Assembly (NCBI RefSeq): GCF_000721075.1
Contig: NZ_JOEQ01000024.1
Coordinates: forward strand, 62,001 to 126,000
Length of the DNA: 64,000 bases
Source: Streptosporangium amethystogenes
GTDB taxonomy: Bacteria; Actinomycetota; Actinomycetes; Streptosporangiales; Streptosporangiaceae
Direction of reading: 5' to 3'
Shown here one piece after another: positions 1-9,194 of this stretch. A model generated the notes under the pieces. That model saw only the letters and a list, made by a program, of their open reading frames with translations. It made no database searches and was not told the origin of the DNA. The position numbers were made by a program, and so were the translations under genes. The first letter of the stretch is position 1. Every line of letters begins with the position of its first letter.

Positions 1-56
1 TGATCCATGGTCGGAGTCGCTAGTTCCGAGGTGGTCATGGCTCAACGGACGGCGGG

Positions 57-869
57 TTGATGGCGGTCGGCGGGCGGACGAGGGTCACCGGTTACGTGAT
101 CCGCCGGACGACCGGCGTACTGGACCGGGTCGGCGACATGTCGGTGATCGCCCTTGAGGGCTTCCGCCGCACCTGGGACGTCAGGACCTGGTTCTGGGAG
201 TTCGTCCAGCAGTGCTGGTTCCTGGCCCGTGTCACGAGCCTGCCCGTGCTGCTGGTCTCGCTCCCGCTGGGCGCGACCGTCGCCCTGCAGGTGGGCCAGC
301 TGGCCTGGCAGCTGGGCGCCTCCTCCGCCACCGGCGGCGCGGTGGTCGTCGGCCTGGTCCGCGAGGTCGCCCCGATGGCCTCGGCCCTGCTGATCGCCGG
401 AGCCGGGGGATCGGCCATGACCTCCGACATCGGCGCCCGCAACATCCGTGACGAGCTGGCCGCCATGGAGGTGATGGCGGTCAACCCGATCCACCGCCTG
501 GTCACCCCCCGGCTCTGGGCGGCGAGCACGGTGGCGGTGCTGCTGGTACCGCTGGTCATCGTGGCCGGGGCGGGCGGCGGCTACTTCTTCAACGTCATCG
601 TCCAGGGCGTCACACCCGGCGCGTACTTCGACGGCGCGGTCTCGCTGCTGGTCACCAGCGACCTGCTGGTCACACTGCTCAAGGCCTGGATCTTCGGCTT
701 CATCGCGGCCATCATGTCGTGCTACTTCGGCATGACCTGCCAGACCAGCCCGGTCGGCGTGGGCCGCGCGGTGAACCAGTCGACGGTCGTCACCTTCATG
801 CTGGTCTTCGCGGTCAACTACGTGATCACCATGATCTACTTCCTCGCCTACCCGCCGAGGGCCATGTGA
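57..869 (+). CDS. yrbEA: YrbE/MlaE-family permease, first of mce operon
   Basis: Integral membrane permease of an MCE lipid-import system (MlaE/DUF140 family, about 270 residues). It is expected to pair with the next gene as the membrane channel and to be driven by an MlaF-type ATPase that is not in the window. Several hydrophobic segments are visible. The family's signature cytoplasmic stretch, from EVAPMASALL through ELAAMEVMAVNP, lies at about residues 100-143. The in-frame TAG at 21-23 limits the start; TTG at 57 or ATG at 60 are the only good choices. The 3' end overlaps the next start as ATGA, so the two permeases are translationally coupled. The upstream 56 bases are too short to show the preceding gene. 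Confidence 0.9.
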   Translation: MMAVGGRTRVTGYVIRRTTGVLDRVGDMSVIALEGFRRTWDVRTWFWEFVQQCWFLARVTSLPVLLVSLPLGATVALQVGQLAWQLGASSATGGAVVVGLVREVAPMASALLIAGAGGSAMTSDIGARNIRDELAAMEVMAVNPIHRLVTPRLWAASTVAVLLVPLVIVAGAGGGYFFNVIVQGVTPGAYFDGAVSLLVTSDLLVTLLKAWIFGFIAAIMSCYFGMTCQTSPVGVGRAVNQSTVVTFMLVFAVNYVITMIYFLAYPPRAM

Positions 870-1750
870 TGGCCGCCGCCCCGGAGGTGCACAGCGCGGG
901 GGTTCGCAGCGTGGGGGTTCGCGCGTACGGGCTGATCCGCGACGGCGCGGACCGGCTGGCCTCGCTGTCGGACTGGCCGCTCTTCCTGTGGAAGGTCGTC
1001 TTCTACTCGGTCAGGGACATCGTCCTGCGGCTGAAGTTCTCCAAGGTCGTGCTGCGCCAGGTCAGCGACGTGGTGGTGGGCGTCGGCGCGACGGTCATCG
1101 GCGGTGGCATGGTCTTCGTGGTGTTCACCATGGCCTTCGCGGTCGGTGCCACCGTCGGCCTCCAGGGCTACCAAGGCCTGCAGGCGATCGGCGCCGAGTC
1201 CTTCATCGGGCTGGTGGGCAGCTTCGCCAGCGTGCGGGAGATCACCCCGATCATCGCGGCGGTCGCGCTCGCGGCCCAGGTCGGCTCGTCCTTCACCGCC
1301 GAACTCGGCGCCATGCGGATCTCCGAGGAGATCGACGCGCTCGAGGTGATGGCCATCAACGCGTTCACCTACCTCATCTGCACCCGGGTGGTGGCCGCGC
1401 TGATCGCGCTGATCCCGATCTACCTGATCGCGCTGTTCGCCAGTTTCTTCGCCACCCGGCTGATGTGCACCGTCCTGTTCGGCATGTCGCCGGGCGTCTA
1501 CGACTACTACTTCTACCTCGGCCTGCCGGTGATCGACATCGTCTACAGCGTGATCAAGGTGGTCGTCTTCGCGTTCGCCGTGGTCAGCATCCACTGCTAC
1601 TACGGGTTCAACGCCACCGGCGGCCCGGTCGGCGTTGGCGTCGCGGCCGGGCGGGCGATCCGGCAGTCGATCGTCACGGTCATCCTCCTCAACCTGCTGC
1701 TGTCCTACCTGTTCTGGGGTGGCGGCAGCAGCCTGAAGCTGACGGGGTGA
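869..1750 (+). CDS. yrbEB: YrbE/MlaE-family permease, second of mce operon
   Basis: Second MlaE/DUF140 permease (293 residues), the partner of the preceding gene. The start is the ATG that overlaps the upstream TGA; the frame stays open further upstream but runs inside yrbEA. The first 30 residues are hydrophilic and contain a small GVRSVGVR duplication. Hydrophobic helices follow, along with the conserved segment EITPIIAAVALAAQVGSSF...ELGAM...EEIDALEVMAINAF. This arrangement of two permeases then six MCE genes is the standard actinobacterial mce order. The 3' end overlaps a possible GTG start of the first MCE gene. Confidence 0.9.
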   Translation: MAAAPEVHSAGVRSVGVRAYGLIRDGADRLASLSDWPLFLWKVVFYSVRDIVLRLKFSKVVLRQVSDVVVGVGATVIGGGMVFVVFTMAFAVGATVGLQGYQGLQAIGAESFIGLVGSFASVREITPIIAAVALAAQVGSSFTAELGAMRISEEIDALEVMAINAFTYLICTRVVAALIALIPIYLIALFASFFATRLMCTVLFGMSPGVYDYYFYLGLPVIDIVYSVIKVVVFAFAVVSIHCYYGFNATGGPVGVGVAAGRAIRQSIVTVILLNLLLSYLFWGGGSSLKLTG

Positions 1751-1755
1751 GCCGG

Positions 1756-2775
1756 ATGGCGACCAGGGGTGAGGTGGCACTGCCGATCAGGCTGGCGATC
1801 TCGATCGTCGTGCTGCTGGTCCTGGCCGTCTCCATCACCTTGGTGGTGCGAAGCGCGTCCGAGGTGAGCGGCACCCGGCTGGCCGCGGTGTTCACCCGTT
1901 CGGGCCAGGGTCTGGACCCCAACTCCCCGGTCAAGATCCGCGGCATCACGGTGGGCGGGGTCAGTTCGGTCACCCTGGACCGGCAGGGCCGGTCCGTGGT
2001 CGCCATCTACGTGGACCCCGGAGTCAGGGTGCCCCAGAGCGTCACCGCCACGATCGAGCCGAGCTCGGTCTTCGGCCCCAAGTTCGTCAACCTCGTCCCC
2101 GGCTCCGGCGAGACCTCCGGCCCCTACCTGCTCAGCGGCGCGGTCATCACCAGGACCGAGGCGCCCTCCGACCTGTCGGACTCCCTCACCGACGCGTACG
2201 AGGGGCTGAAGGCGATCAACCCGCAGGACGTCACGACCATCGTGCACACCCTGGGCCGGGGCCTGGACGGCAAGGGCCCGCAGCTGCGGGCGATCGTCGG
2301 CGACGCCGGAAAGGTCATCGACGTGGCCCACCGGCACCGCGCCGACTTCCAGCGGTTCATCGGCGACGCCGGGGACCTCAGCGCGGCCCTGGCCGACAAG
2401 GGCGACGAGCTGGTGTCCATCTCCGCGGACACCAATGTGATCACTCCCGACCTGCTGAAGCGGGCCGACAAGGTACGCGCCCTGCTCAAGGAGTTCGACG
2501 ACGTCTCCCATCTGACCGCGCACGGCCTGCGCAAGCACCGCCGCGACCTCAAAGCCGCCGTCAACTCCGGGGAACGCCTCGTCTCCCTGCTGTACGCGCA
2601 GCTCGGCATCGTCGGAGACGGGGTGCGGGGGCTGAACCAGTTGCTCACCGCGCTCAACGACCTGGCCTCGGGGCAGGGCCCGAACGGCACCGCCCAGATC
2701 AAGATGGAGACCTTCATCTCGACGGACGTGTGCGAGCTCTTCGTCGGCGCGTGCGGCTCCACGAAGGGCGGGTGA
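1756..2775 (+). CDS. mceA: MCE-family substrate-binding protein 1
   Basis: Cell-envelope lipid-binding subunit of the mce importer (MlaD/MCE domain). A single N-terminal membrane anchor (LAISIVVLLVLAVSITLVV, about residues 12-30) is followed by the MCE domain with the usual TRSGQGL-DPNSPVKIRGITVGGV signature, then a long helical region rich in Leu, Asp and Arg. About 339 residues from ATG 1756; a GTG at 1747 that overlaps the yrbEB stop is an equally possible start. The C-terminus has a Cys pair (CELFVGAC). Four bases separate it from the next gene. Confidence 0.88.
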   Translation: MATRGEVALPIRLAISIVVLLVLAVSITLVVRSASEVSGTRLAAVFTRSGQGLDPNSPVKIRGITVGGVSSVTLDRQGRSVVAIYVDPGVRVPQSVTATIEPSSVFGPKFVNLVPGSGETSGPYLLSGAVITRTEAPSDLSDSLTDAYEGLKAINPQDVTTIVHTLGRGLDGKGPQLRAIVGDAGKVIDVAHRHRADFQRFIGDAGDLSAALADKGDELVSISADTNVITPDLLKRADKVRALLKEFDDVSHLTAHGLRKHRRDLKAAVNSGERLVSLLYAQLGIVGDGVRGLNQLLTALNDLASGQGPNGTAQIKMETFISTDVCELFVGACGSTKGG

Positions 2776-2779
2776 GCGC

Positions 2780-3838
2780 GTGGCCGGATCCGTGGAGCAG
2801 ATTCAGCGCCGCTGGACGCTGGGCAAGTTCACACTCTTCCTCCTGGTGACGGGCGCACTGATCATCCTGATCGGCGGTCAGATCGCCCGGGTGAACGTGG
2901 ACGCCTCCTACCGCCTCGTCGCCACCTTCGACGACGTCTCCGGGCTGCACGAGGGAGACCAGGTGAAGATCGCGGGTGCGCCCGTCGGGCAGGTCGACAC
3001 GATCGAGGTGGTCGCGGGCCGGGCCGAGGTCACGCTCAGCGTACGGACGGATGTACGGGTTCCCTCCGACAGCTCGGCCGCGATCCGCTGGCGCAACACG
3101 ATCGGGCAGCGGGTGGTCTATCTGGAGCCGGGCACCGCCGGGGAGATGCTCGGCGACGGCGCCCGCGTGGAGCGGACGAGTTCGGTGGTCGACATCGGCG
3201 AGCTGGTGAGCGACCTGGGCCCGCTCACCCGCAGCCTCGACCCCGAGCAGATCAACCAGTTGCTCACCGCGGCGGGCGAGGCGCTGGACGGCAACCAGGA
3301 GAACATCACCGAACTGGTCGACAACCTCGACGACCTGACCGGCACGATCGCCGAACGTAAGAAGGTCATCCAGGGGCTGCTGGAGGACTACGCCACGGTG
3401 ACCGACGTCGTCGCCCGCCGGGACCGGCAGATAGCCCAGCTGGTCGACAACCTGGTCACGCTGACCGGCGCGTTCGCCCGCAACCGCGAGCTGGTCGACG
3501 ACGCCCTGGTGGAGCTGTCCACCACGGTCAGGGTCAGCGACCGGGTGCTCGGCGCGAACTCCCAGGAGCTCGGCCGGGTGGTGGACCACCTGACCCGGTT
3601 CACCGGCGGCATCCGGCGCAACATCGGCAGCGTGGAGAAGCTCCTCAGCTCGCTCCCCCAGCCGATGGGGCGCTCGTTCCAGGTGACCGGCCAGGGCAAC
3701 TTCGTCACCGCCTACGTGCCCTGCCTCGCACTCGGCCCGCTGCCCTGCCCGTACCCGATGAAGAGCCCCCCGCCGCTGCGCGGCTCCTTCAAGCTGTCCG
3801 ACACCGGTGACCTGCGCCGGGTTCTGGTGGGGTCCTGA
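2780..3838 (+). CDS. mceB: MCE-family protein 2
   Basis: Second MCE subunit (352 residues, GTG start). The N-terminal anchor is at about residues 15-38, followed by the MCE domain (RLVATFDDVSGLHEGDQVKI) and a long predicted helical tail with repeated 'LVDNLDDLT / LVDNLVTLT' patterns. Such tails form the hollow helical needle seen in MCE complexes. Near the C-terminus a conserved Cys pair (VPCLALGPLPCPY) fits the envelope location. The stop overlaps the next start as TGATG, so translation is coupled. Confidence 0.88.
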   Translation: MAGSVEQIQRRWTLGKFTLFLLVTGALIILIGGQIARVNVDASYRLVATFDDVSGLHEGDQVKIAGAPVGQVDTIEVVAGRAEVTLSVRTDVRVPSDSSAAIRWRNTIGQRVVYLEPGTAGEMLGDGARVERTSSVVDIGELVSDLGPLTRSLDPEQINQLLTAAGEALDGNQENITELVDNLDDLTGTIAERKKVIQGLLEDYATVTDVVARRDRQIAQLVDNLVTLTGAFARNRELVDDALVELSTTVRVSDRVLGANSQELGRVVDHLTRFTGGIRRNIGSVEKLLSSLPQPMGRSFQVTGQGNFVTAYVPCLALGPLPCPYPMKSPPPLRGSFKLSDTGDLRRVLVGS

Positions 3839-4863
3839 TGGCGCTCAAGTCGTTCCGCGACCGCAACAGGACCGTCGTCGGCCTGGTGTCGATGACGGTC
3901 CTCGTCATCGTGCTCGTCGTCACCTTCCTCATCGGCAACCTGGGGCTGCTGGAGGGGGGATACACGATGTCGGCGGTGCTGCCCGACTCGGCCGGGCTGC
4001 GTTCCGGTAACGACGTCCGGGTGGCGGGGGTGACGGTCGGCAAGGTCACCGAGGTCCGCGCCGACTACTCCCGGGGGCACGTCGTAGTGACCTGGAGGGT
4101 GGACGACGGGATCAGACTCGGCCCGCAGACCCGGGCCGAGATCGCCCTGTCCAACCTGCTGGGCGGGCGCTACGTCAGGCTCACCGGGCCGGTCACCCGC
4201 CCGTACATGGACGAGCTGCCCGAAGAGCAGCGGCGGATCCCGATGTCCCGGACCAGCACCCCCGTGCTGATCACCGACGCGCTCAAGGACGCCACCAGGC
4301 TGGTGCAGCGGCTCGACACCGACTCCGTCGACAGGCTCCTGACCGAGCTGGCCGAGCTCAAACCCGCCCGCCAGGGCAGGGTCAGCAAGCTGCTGGACAA
4401 CATCGGCGAGCTGTCGGAGATCATCAGCGAGAGTGAACCCCAGCTGCGGCGGCTGCTGGACAACGGCAACAAGATCATGGACGTGCTGGAGAAGAAGGAC
4501 GCGCAGATCGGCCGCCTGATCGACTCGATCGAGATCATGCTCAACGAGCTGCGACTCCGCCGCGACGAGCTGAAGTCGCTGCTCGGCGACGGCAGCGACC
4601 TGGTCAACAGCATCACCACCCTGGTCAACCGGCACGAGAAGGACCTGATCACGGTGCTCGACGACGTGACCGCCATCAGCAACCGCCTCGACTCCACCAG
4701 CCGCAAGAACCTCAACTCGGTGCTCGCCTGGGTCGGCCCCACCTTCTCCGGGCTCGCCACGACCGGTGGCCACGGGCCGTGGGTGGACGCCATCGCCACC
4801 GGGCTGGGGCCGATCAACCCCGAGGTGCTCGCCGCCATCCGCAAGGACAGGAACAGCCGTTGA
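3838..4863 (+). CDS. mceC: MCE-family protein 3
   Basis: Third MCE subunit (341 residues). A basic N-terminus (FRDRNRT) precedes a strong hydrophobic anchor at about residues 13-33 and then the MCE domain (VLPDSAGLRSGNDVRVAGVTVGKV). The C-terminal half is charged and predicted helical, with heptad-like LLD/LID repeats. The ATG overlaps the previous TGA by one base. The end overlaps the TTG start of the next gene (TTGA), in keeping with the tightly coupled operon. Confidence 0.88.
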   Translation: MALKSFRDRNRTVVGLVSMTVLVIVLVVTFLIGNLGLLEGGYTMSAVLPDSAGLRSGNDVRVAGVTVGKVTEVRADYSRGHVVVTWRVDDGIRLGPQTRAEIALSNLLGGRYVRLTGPVTRPYMDELPEEQRRIPMSRTSTPVLITDALKDATRLVQRLDTDSVDRLLTELAELKPARQGRVSKLLDNIGELSEIISESEPQLRRLLDNGNKIMDVLEKKDAQIGRLIDSIEIMLNELRLRRDELKSLLGDGSDLVNSITTLVNRHEKDLITVLDDVTAISNRLDSTSRKNLNSVLAWVGPTFSGLATTGGHGPWVDAIATGLGPINPEVLAAIRKDRNSR

Positions 4864-5972
4864 CAGCGCAGGGACAGCAAGGAGCGAGCCGCCCGCACCG
4901 CGCCCGCACCGCGGCGCGGTCCCCGGCGCGGTCCCCGGCGCGCAGGATGATCGCGGCGCTGCTCGCGGGAGTGCTGCTGGCCTCCACCGGGGGGTGCTCG
5001 CTGCTGCCGGGCGGGGCCGGCCCCTACCGGCTGACCGCCTACTTCAGCGCGGCACCTTCGCTGTACGAGCAGGCGAAGGTCAAGGTGCTGGGCCTGGACG
5101 CGGGGACCGTGCAGAAGCTCACCGTCGAGGGCGACAAGGTCCGGGCGGACCTGCTGATCGACGGGGGGATACCGCTGCCCGCCGATGTCAACGCCATCGT
5201 GGCCGCGCAGAACACGCTGGGCGAGCGGAACGTGGTGCTCCACCCGCCCTGGACGCCCGGCAAGCCGAAGATCGCGCCCAACACGGTGATCCCCCTGGAG
5301 CGGACCGACCTGCCGGTGGAGATCGACGACGCCCTGGAGGCGTTCACCAAGCTCACCGACGCCCTCGACACCGACAAGATGGGCGATGTGGCCGGCAACC
5401 TGGCCGACACCGTCAGGGGCCGGGGCAAGCAGATCAACGGCGCGCTCGCCGACGCCGCCTCGCTGACCCGCACCCTCGCCGGGCAGGACGAGCAGCTGAT
5501 CGAGCTGGCCAGGGGCCTCAACCGGATCGCCACCAACCTCAACAGGCGCGAGAAGCAGGTGAAGACCACCATCGACGCCTTCGCCGAGGCCGGCGCCACC
5601 CTCGCCGACGAGCGGCAGCGGATGAAACGCTTCGTCGCCGGCCTGGCGGAGCTCGTGCAGCGCGGTGACGTGCTGATCGAGGCGTACCAGGAGCGGCTGC
5701 CCAAGGGGGTGGCCAACCTCGCCGAGCTGGTGCTGACCCTCAAGGTCAACAGCGAGTCGGTGGCCAAAGGCATCACGAGCACCAGGAAGTTCCTGGACAA
5801 CATGATCCTGTCCTGGGACAGGAAGAACCACGTGCTCAAGATCCGTGTGGTGCTCAACGCGCTGACCCGGGTCTGGCTGACCCCGCTCTTCGAGGCACTG
5901 GGCCTGGGCAAGGTGCCCTGTCTGCCGGGAGAGCTGAGCAACTGCCCCTGGCAGGGAAGCGGGAAGGGCTGA
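4860..5972 (+). CDS. mceD: MCE-family lipoprotein 4
   Basis: Fourth MCE subunit (370 residues from TTG 4860, which overlaps the previous stop as TTGA). The N-terminus carries a duplicated basic ARSP element from a 12-bp tandem repeat. It is followed by a lipoprotein signal, MIAALLAGVLLASTGGC, with the lipobox Cys at residue 46; an alternative ATG at 4947 would put the Cys at residue 17. The MCE domain starts right after (TAYFSAAPSLYEQAKVKVLGLDAG). The protein is therefore probably anchored by lipid rather than by a helix. In mycobacterial mce operons the lipoprotein is usually the fifth gene; here both the fourth and fifth have a lipobox. Confidence 0.85.
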   Translation: MTAQGQQGASRPHRARTAARSPARSPARRMIAALLAGVLLASTGGCSLLPGGAGPYRLTAYFSAAPSLYEQAKVKVLGLDAGTVQKLTVEGDKVRADLLIDGGIPLPADVNAIVAAQNTLGERNVVLHPPWTPGKPKIAPNTVIPLERTDLPVEIDDALEAFTKLTDALDTDKMGDVAGNLADTVRGRGKQINGALADAASLTRTLAGQDEQLIELARGLNRIATNLNRREKQVKTTIDAFAEAGATLADERQRMKRFVAGLAELVQRGDVLIEAYQERLPKGVANLAELVLTLKVNSESVAKGITSTRKFLDNMILSWDRKNHVLKIRVVLNALTRVWLTPLFEALGLGKVPCLPGELSNCPWQGSGKG

Positions 5973-7048
5973 TGGGCGCGGGAGTACGGGAGCGGACGGA
6001 GACGCCACCGGGGACACCCGCGGGCGCGGGCCGGTGGCGGCGGTGGACCCGCCCGGTCGCCGGGCTGGCCGTGCTCTGGCTGAGCGCGGCGTGCAGCCTG
6101 CAGACCCTGGGCGCGCCGACCGGGGAGCTCACCCTGACCGCGACCTTCGACGACGTGCAGAGCCTGGTGGCCGGACACAGCGTGCAGGTGTCCGACGTAC
6201 GGGTGGGCAGCGTGACCGACATCCGGCTGGAGGGCTACCGGGCGAAGGTCACCATGTCCATCGAGGACGGCAACCAGGTGCCCGAGGGGACGAGCGCCAT
6301 CGTCGCCAAGACCTCGATCCTCGGCGAGAACTACATCGAGCTGGATCTTCCCGAGGGGAGGGACATGACGACGGGGCCGTTCATGCGGAGCGGATCGACC
6401 ATCGCCGTGACCTCCGTCAAACCCGACATCGAGCAGGTCACCGAGCGGGCCGGGCCGCTCATCGACGCGCTCGGCGCCCAGGACGTGAACGCCGTCCTTG
6501 ACGCGGCGGCGACCGGGATCGGCGGCAAGGGCAAGGACCTCAACCGGCTCCTGCGGCAGACCACCGAGGTCACCGCCGCCTACGCGGAGTCCCGCCAGGA
6601 CCTGGCCCGTACCATCGACGGCCTGGCCAGGCTCGGCGACGAACTGGCCAAGGGCACCGCGGAGCTGGACCGGCTGCCCGGCACGCTCACCGACGCCACC
6701 GCTCGCCTGAACCACGGCCGCAGGCACATCAAGAAGACCCTCAGGGAACTCACCGCGCTGGCCCGTGAGGTCAACGACACGATCTATCCCCGGCACGAGG
6801 CCCGGTTGCGCACCCTGCTGCGCGAGCTCGACGCGGTCTCCGCCTCGGCGGTACGCGGCAAGGAGGACCTGAAGATGCTGGTGAGCCGGGTGCAGAGCTT
6901 CCTCGACCAGCCACCACTCGTGGTGAACGGCCAGTTGCTGATCTCCGTATGGCTCAAGGGGCTGCTGCTGTCCGAACCGAAGAAGAGCGACAAGCCCCGC
7001 CTGCCCAACTCGGTGGACGACTTCCGCCTGCTGCTGGGGCCGCGATGA
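5972..7048 (+). CDS. mceE: MCE-family lipoprotein 5 (LprK/MceE-like)
   Basis: Fifth MCE subunit (358 residues), in the position of mycobacterial LprK/MceE. It has a twin-basic N-terminus, a hydrophobic core and a lipobox LSAAC with Cys at residue 41. The MCE domain follows (ATFDDVQSLVAGHSVQVSDVRVGSV), then a helical tail ending in a basic region. The ATG overlaps the previous TGA (TGATG). It overlaps the next gene by four bases (ATGA). Confidence 0.87.
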   Translation: MGAGVRERTETPPGTPAGAGRWRRWTRPVAGLAVLWLSAACSLQTLGAPTGELTLTATFDDVQSLVAGHSVQVSDVRVGSVTDIRLEGYRAKVTMSIEDGNQVPEGTSAIVAKTSILGENYIELDLPEGRDMTTGPFMRSGSTIAVTSVKPDIEQVTERAGPLIDALGAQDVNAVLDAAATGIGGKGKDLNRLLRQTTEVTAAYAESRQDLARTIDGLARLGDELAKGTAELDRLPGTLTDATARLNHGRRHIKKTLRELTALAREVNDTIYPRHEARLRTLLRELDAVSASAVRGKEDLKMLVSRVQSFLDQPPLVVNGQLLISVWLKGLLLSEPKKSDKPRLPNSVDDFRLLLGPR

Positions 7049-8370
7049 AAAACCGCATCTGGATCAACCTCGGCTTCTTCGCGGCGCTCGGCGTCGTGAT
7101 GACCGTGTGGGCGTTCACCACCATCATCAAACTGGACTTCGTCGAGCGGCCGTACCGGATCAACGCCGAGTTCCTCTCCTCCCCCGGCCTGGTGGAGGGC
7201 TTCGACGTGGCCTACCTCGGCGTGCGGATCGGCCGGATCAGCGGCGTGCGGCTGGCCCCCGGAAAGATCGTTGTCGCGCTGAGCATCGATCGCGGAGTAC
7301 AACTGCCCCGGGACGTCACCGCCGAGGTGCGCCGCAAGTCCGCCATCGGCGAGCCGTACGTGGAGGTCTCCCCGCCCAAGAGCGGAACCGGCGGCGCCAC
7401 CCTGGCCGCGGGCGCCACCATCCCGCTGGCCAACACCTCGGTGCCGCTCGACTACCGGAAGCTGTTCGACGGCGTCGGCAAGCTGCTCGACGCGGTGCCC
7501 GCCGATGACGCCCGGACCATCGTGGGGGAGCTGGCGACCGGCCTGGACGGACGGACGACCTCGATCCGGGAGATCGTCGACAACGCGCACGACCTCACCG
7601 CGACCCTCGCCGAGAACACCGACGTGCTGGACGAGTTGTCGGTGCAGCTCACCCGGCTCACCGGAACCCTGGCGGGCCGGCGCGAGAAACTGTCCGAGGG
7701 GGTGGAGGACCTGGCCGGGGTGACCCAGGCCATCCGCGAGTCCCGCAAACAGCTGAACGTCGCCCTCGACCACGGACCGAGCTTCTTCCGACAGGTCAAC
7801 ACCCTGCTCACCACCGCGCGGCCCGGCCTGTCCTGCCTGCTGACCGCCGGAGGCATCAAGCCCGGCAAGATTTTCGGCGGCGCTGCCCCCGACAACGTCA
7901 ACCGCCTGCTCCGCAACATACCCACCGCTCAGGCGCTGCTCGCCGACGTGAGCGACAGGCAGGCAGACGGCCTGTACGGCAGGACCGCGTTCATGTTCAG
8001 CGTCCCCGGCGGCCCCAAGGCCGCGCAGGAGTACCGCAATCCGCTGGCTCCCCCGACGATTCCCAAGCTCCGCACCTGCCCGAAGGGACCCGCGAGCAAG
8101 GTGGCGGTCGGAAAGGACGAGAAGGCTCCCGACGACGAGAACGCCGACGACGAGTCCGCGGACGGAGCGACCGCCGAGCCCGGCGACGCGACACCGGCGC
8201 CCGAGGAGAGCCAGGAGCCGGTACCGGCCGCGGACACCGACCGGACCTCGGAGTCCTCCCAGGACACGACCCCCCTCATCGTTGCGATCTTCGCCGCGGT
8301 CGTCATCTCCGGCGGTGTGCTCGGCTGGATCGCCGTCGGCCGAGCCTCCCGCCGCCGTGAACAGGAGTAA
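7045..8370 (+). CDS. mceF: MCE-family protein 6 with C-terminal membrane helix
   Basis: Sixth MCE subunit (441 residues from ATG 7045, overlapping the previous stop). It has an N-terminal anchor (about residues 8-28), the MCE domain (NAEFLSSPGLVEGFDVAYLGVRIG) and a helical region. A long acidic, Glu/Asp/Pro/Ala-rich segment (about residues 355-410) follows. It ends with a second hydrophobic helix, LIVAIFAAVVISGGVLGWIAV, and a basic tail RASRRREQE. The second helix would tether both ends to the membrane and is not usual for MceF proteins I know. Last MCE gene; a GGAG and a TTG start for the accessory gene follow. Confidence 0.86.
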   Translation: MKNRIWINLGFFAALGVVMTVWAFTTIIKLDFVERPYRINAEFLSSPGLVEGFDVAYLGVRIGRISGVRLAPGKIVVALSIDRGVQLPRDVTAEVRRKSAIGEPYVEVSPPKSGTGGATLAAGATIPLANTSVPLDYRKLFDGVGKLLDAVPADDARTIVGELATGLDGRTTSIREIVDNAHDLTATLAENTDVLDELSVQLTRLTGTLAGRREKLSEGVEDLAGVTQAIRESRKQLNVALDHGPSFFRQVNTLLTTARPGLSCLLTAGGIKPGKIFGGAAPDNVNRLLRNIPTAQALLADVSDRQADGLYGRTAFMFSVPGGPKAAQEYRNPLAPPTIPKLRTCPKGPASKVAVGKDEKAPDDENADDESADGATAEPGDATPAPEESQEPVPAADTDRTSESSQDTTPLIVAIFAAVVISGGVLGWIAVGRASRRREQE

Positions 8371-8374
8371 GCCC

Positions 8375-9124
8375 TTGACCCCCACCCCCCGCACGTCGGA
8401 ACAGCGCCGGCTCGACCCCGCCGAGGACGCCCCGGCTCCGGACCAGGACCAGGAGACCACGGCGGAAACGGAGGCCGGACCGTCCGCCGAGGCGAACCCG
8501 GAGCCCGAGCGGGAGGACGGAGCCACGGACCGGAAAAAGAGCGGATTCAGCACGTGGCGCGGCAGACTGGCCGGTGCCGTCGCGGCCATGCTGTTCGCGG
8601 CGACCGCGACCACCGCGGTGCTCCAATGGATGGCCGCCGACCGGCTGGCGCAGGAGAAGGCCGACCGCGGGGCGGTGTCCACCAGGGCGGGCGAGTTCGC
8701 CGTGGCCCTGCAGACCTACGACCACACCAACCTGCAGGCCTACCGCGACCGGGTCTTCGCCATCTCCGGCGAGGACTTCGAGAAGACCTACAACGAGGCG
8801 TTCAGCCCGCTCGAAGGCGTGATCATTACGATGCGGGCGAGCTCTTCGGCCTCGATCCGCGGCGTCTACGTCTCAACGGTCGACGAGGGCAGGGCGAAGG
8901 CGATCACGGTGGTCGACTCCCAGGTCACGAGCACGGCGGGGACCCGGCGCATGCTCGGCACGTACATGGAGCTGAGCCTGATCAAGACGGGAGGCCAGTG
9001 GAAGGTGAATGCGGCCACGGTGATGGGCGCCGCCGAGGAACTGGTCACCGACCCGAACGGCGAGACCGTCGAGCCGTCCCCGACATCATCCCCGGCACCG
9101 TCGCCGAGCAAGAAGGCCGGTTGA
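8375..9124 (+). CDS. Mce-associated membrane protein (Mas-like)
   Basis: Accessory protein found downstream of actinobacterial mce genes (249 residues). Layout: an acidic, disordered N-terminus of about 60 residues; one membrane helix (LAGAVAAMLFAATATTAVLQW); then an extracytoplasmic domain beginning 'QEKADRGAVSTRAGEFAVALQTYDHTNL', typical of Mas proteins with an NTF2-like fold. The start is TTG 8375 because AGGAG lies eight bases upstream; a GTG at 8357 overlaps mceF but lacks such a site. It probably stabilises the importer, as known for Mas/OmamA proteins; this is family knowledge only. Confidence 0.8.
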   Translation: MTPTPRTSEQRRLDPAEDAPAPDQDQETTAETEAGPSAEANPEPEREDGATDRKKSGFSTWRGRLAGAVAAMLFAATATTAVLQWMAADRLAQEKADRGAVSTRAGEFAVALQTYDHTNLQAYRDRVFAISGEDFEKTYNEAFSPLEGVIITMRASSSASIRGVYVSTVDEGRAKAITVVDSQVTSTAGTRRMLGTYMELSLIKTGGQWKVNAATVMGAAEELVTDPNGETVEPSPTSSPAPSPSKKAG

Positions 9125-9194
9125 CGAGACCCTCCGGCCGCGCTGACGCCGCCTACCACGAGTGATCGGTGCCTTCTGAGGTAGGTTCTGATCC

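Noticed and set aside
1..56. End of an upstream ATPase gene
   Set aside because: An MlaF-type ATPase would be expected here, but 56 bases show no recognisable residues and all relevant frames are ambiguous.
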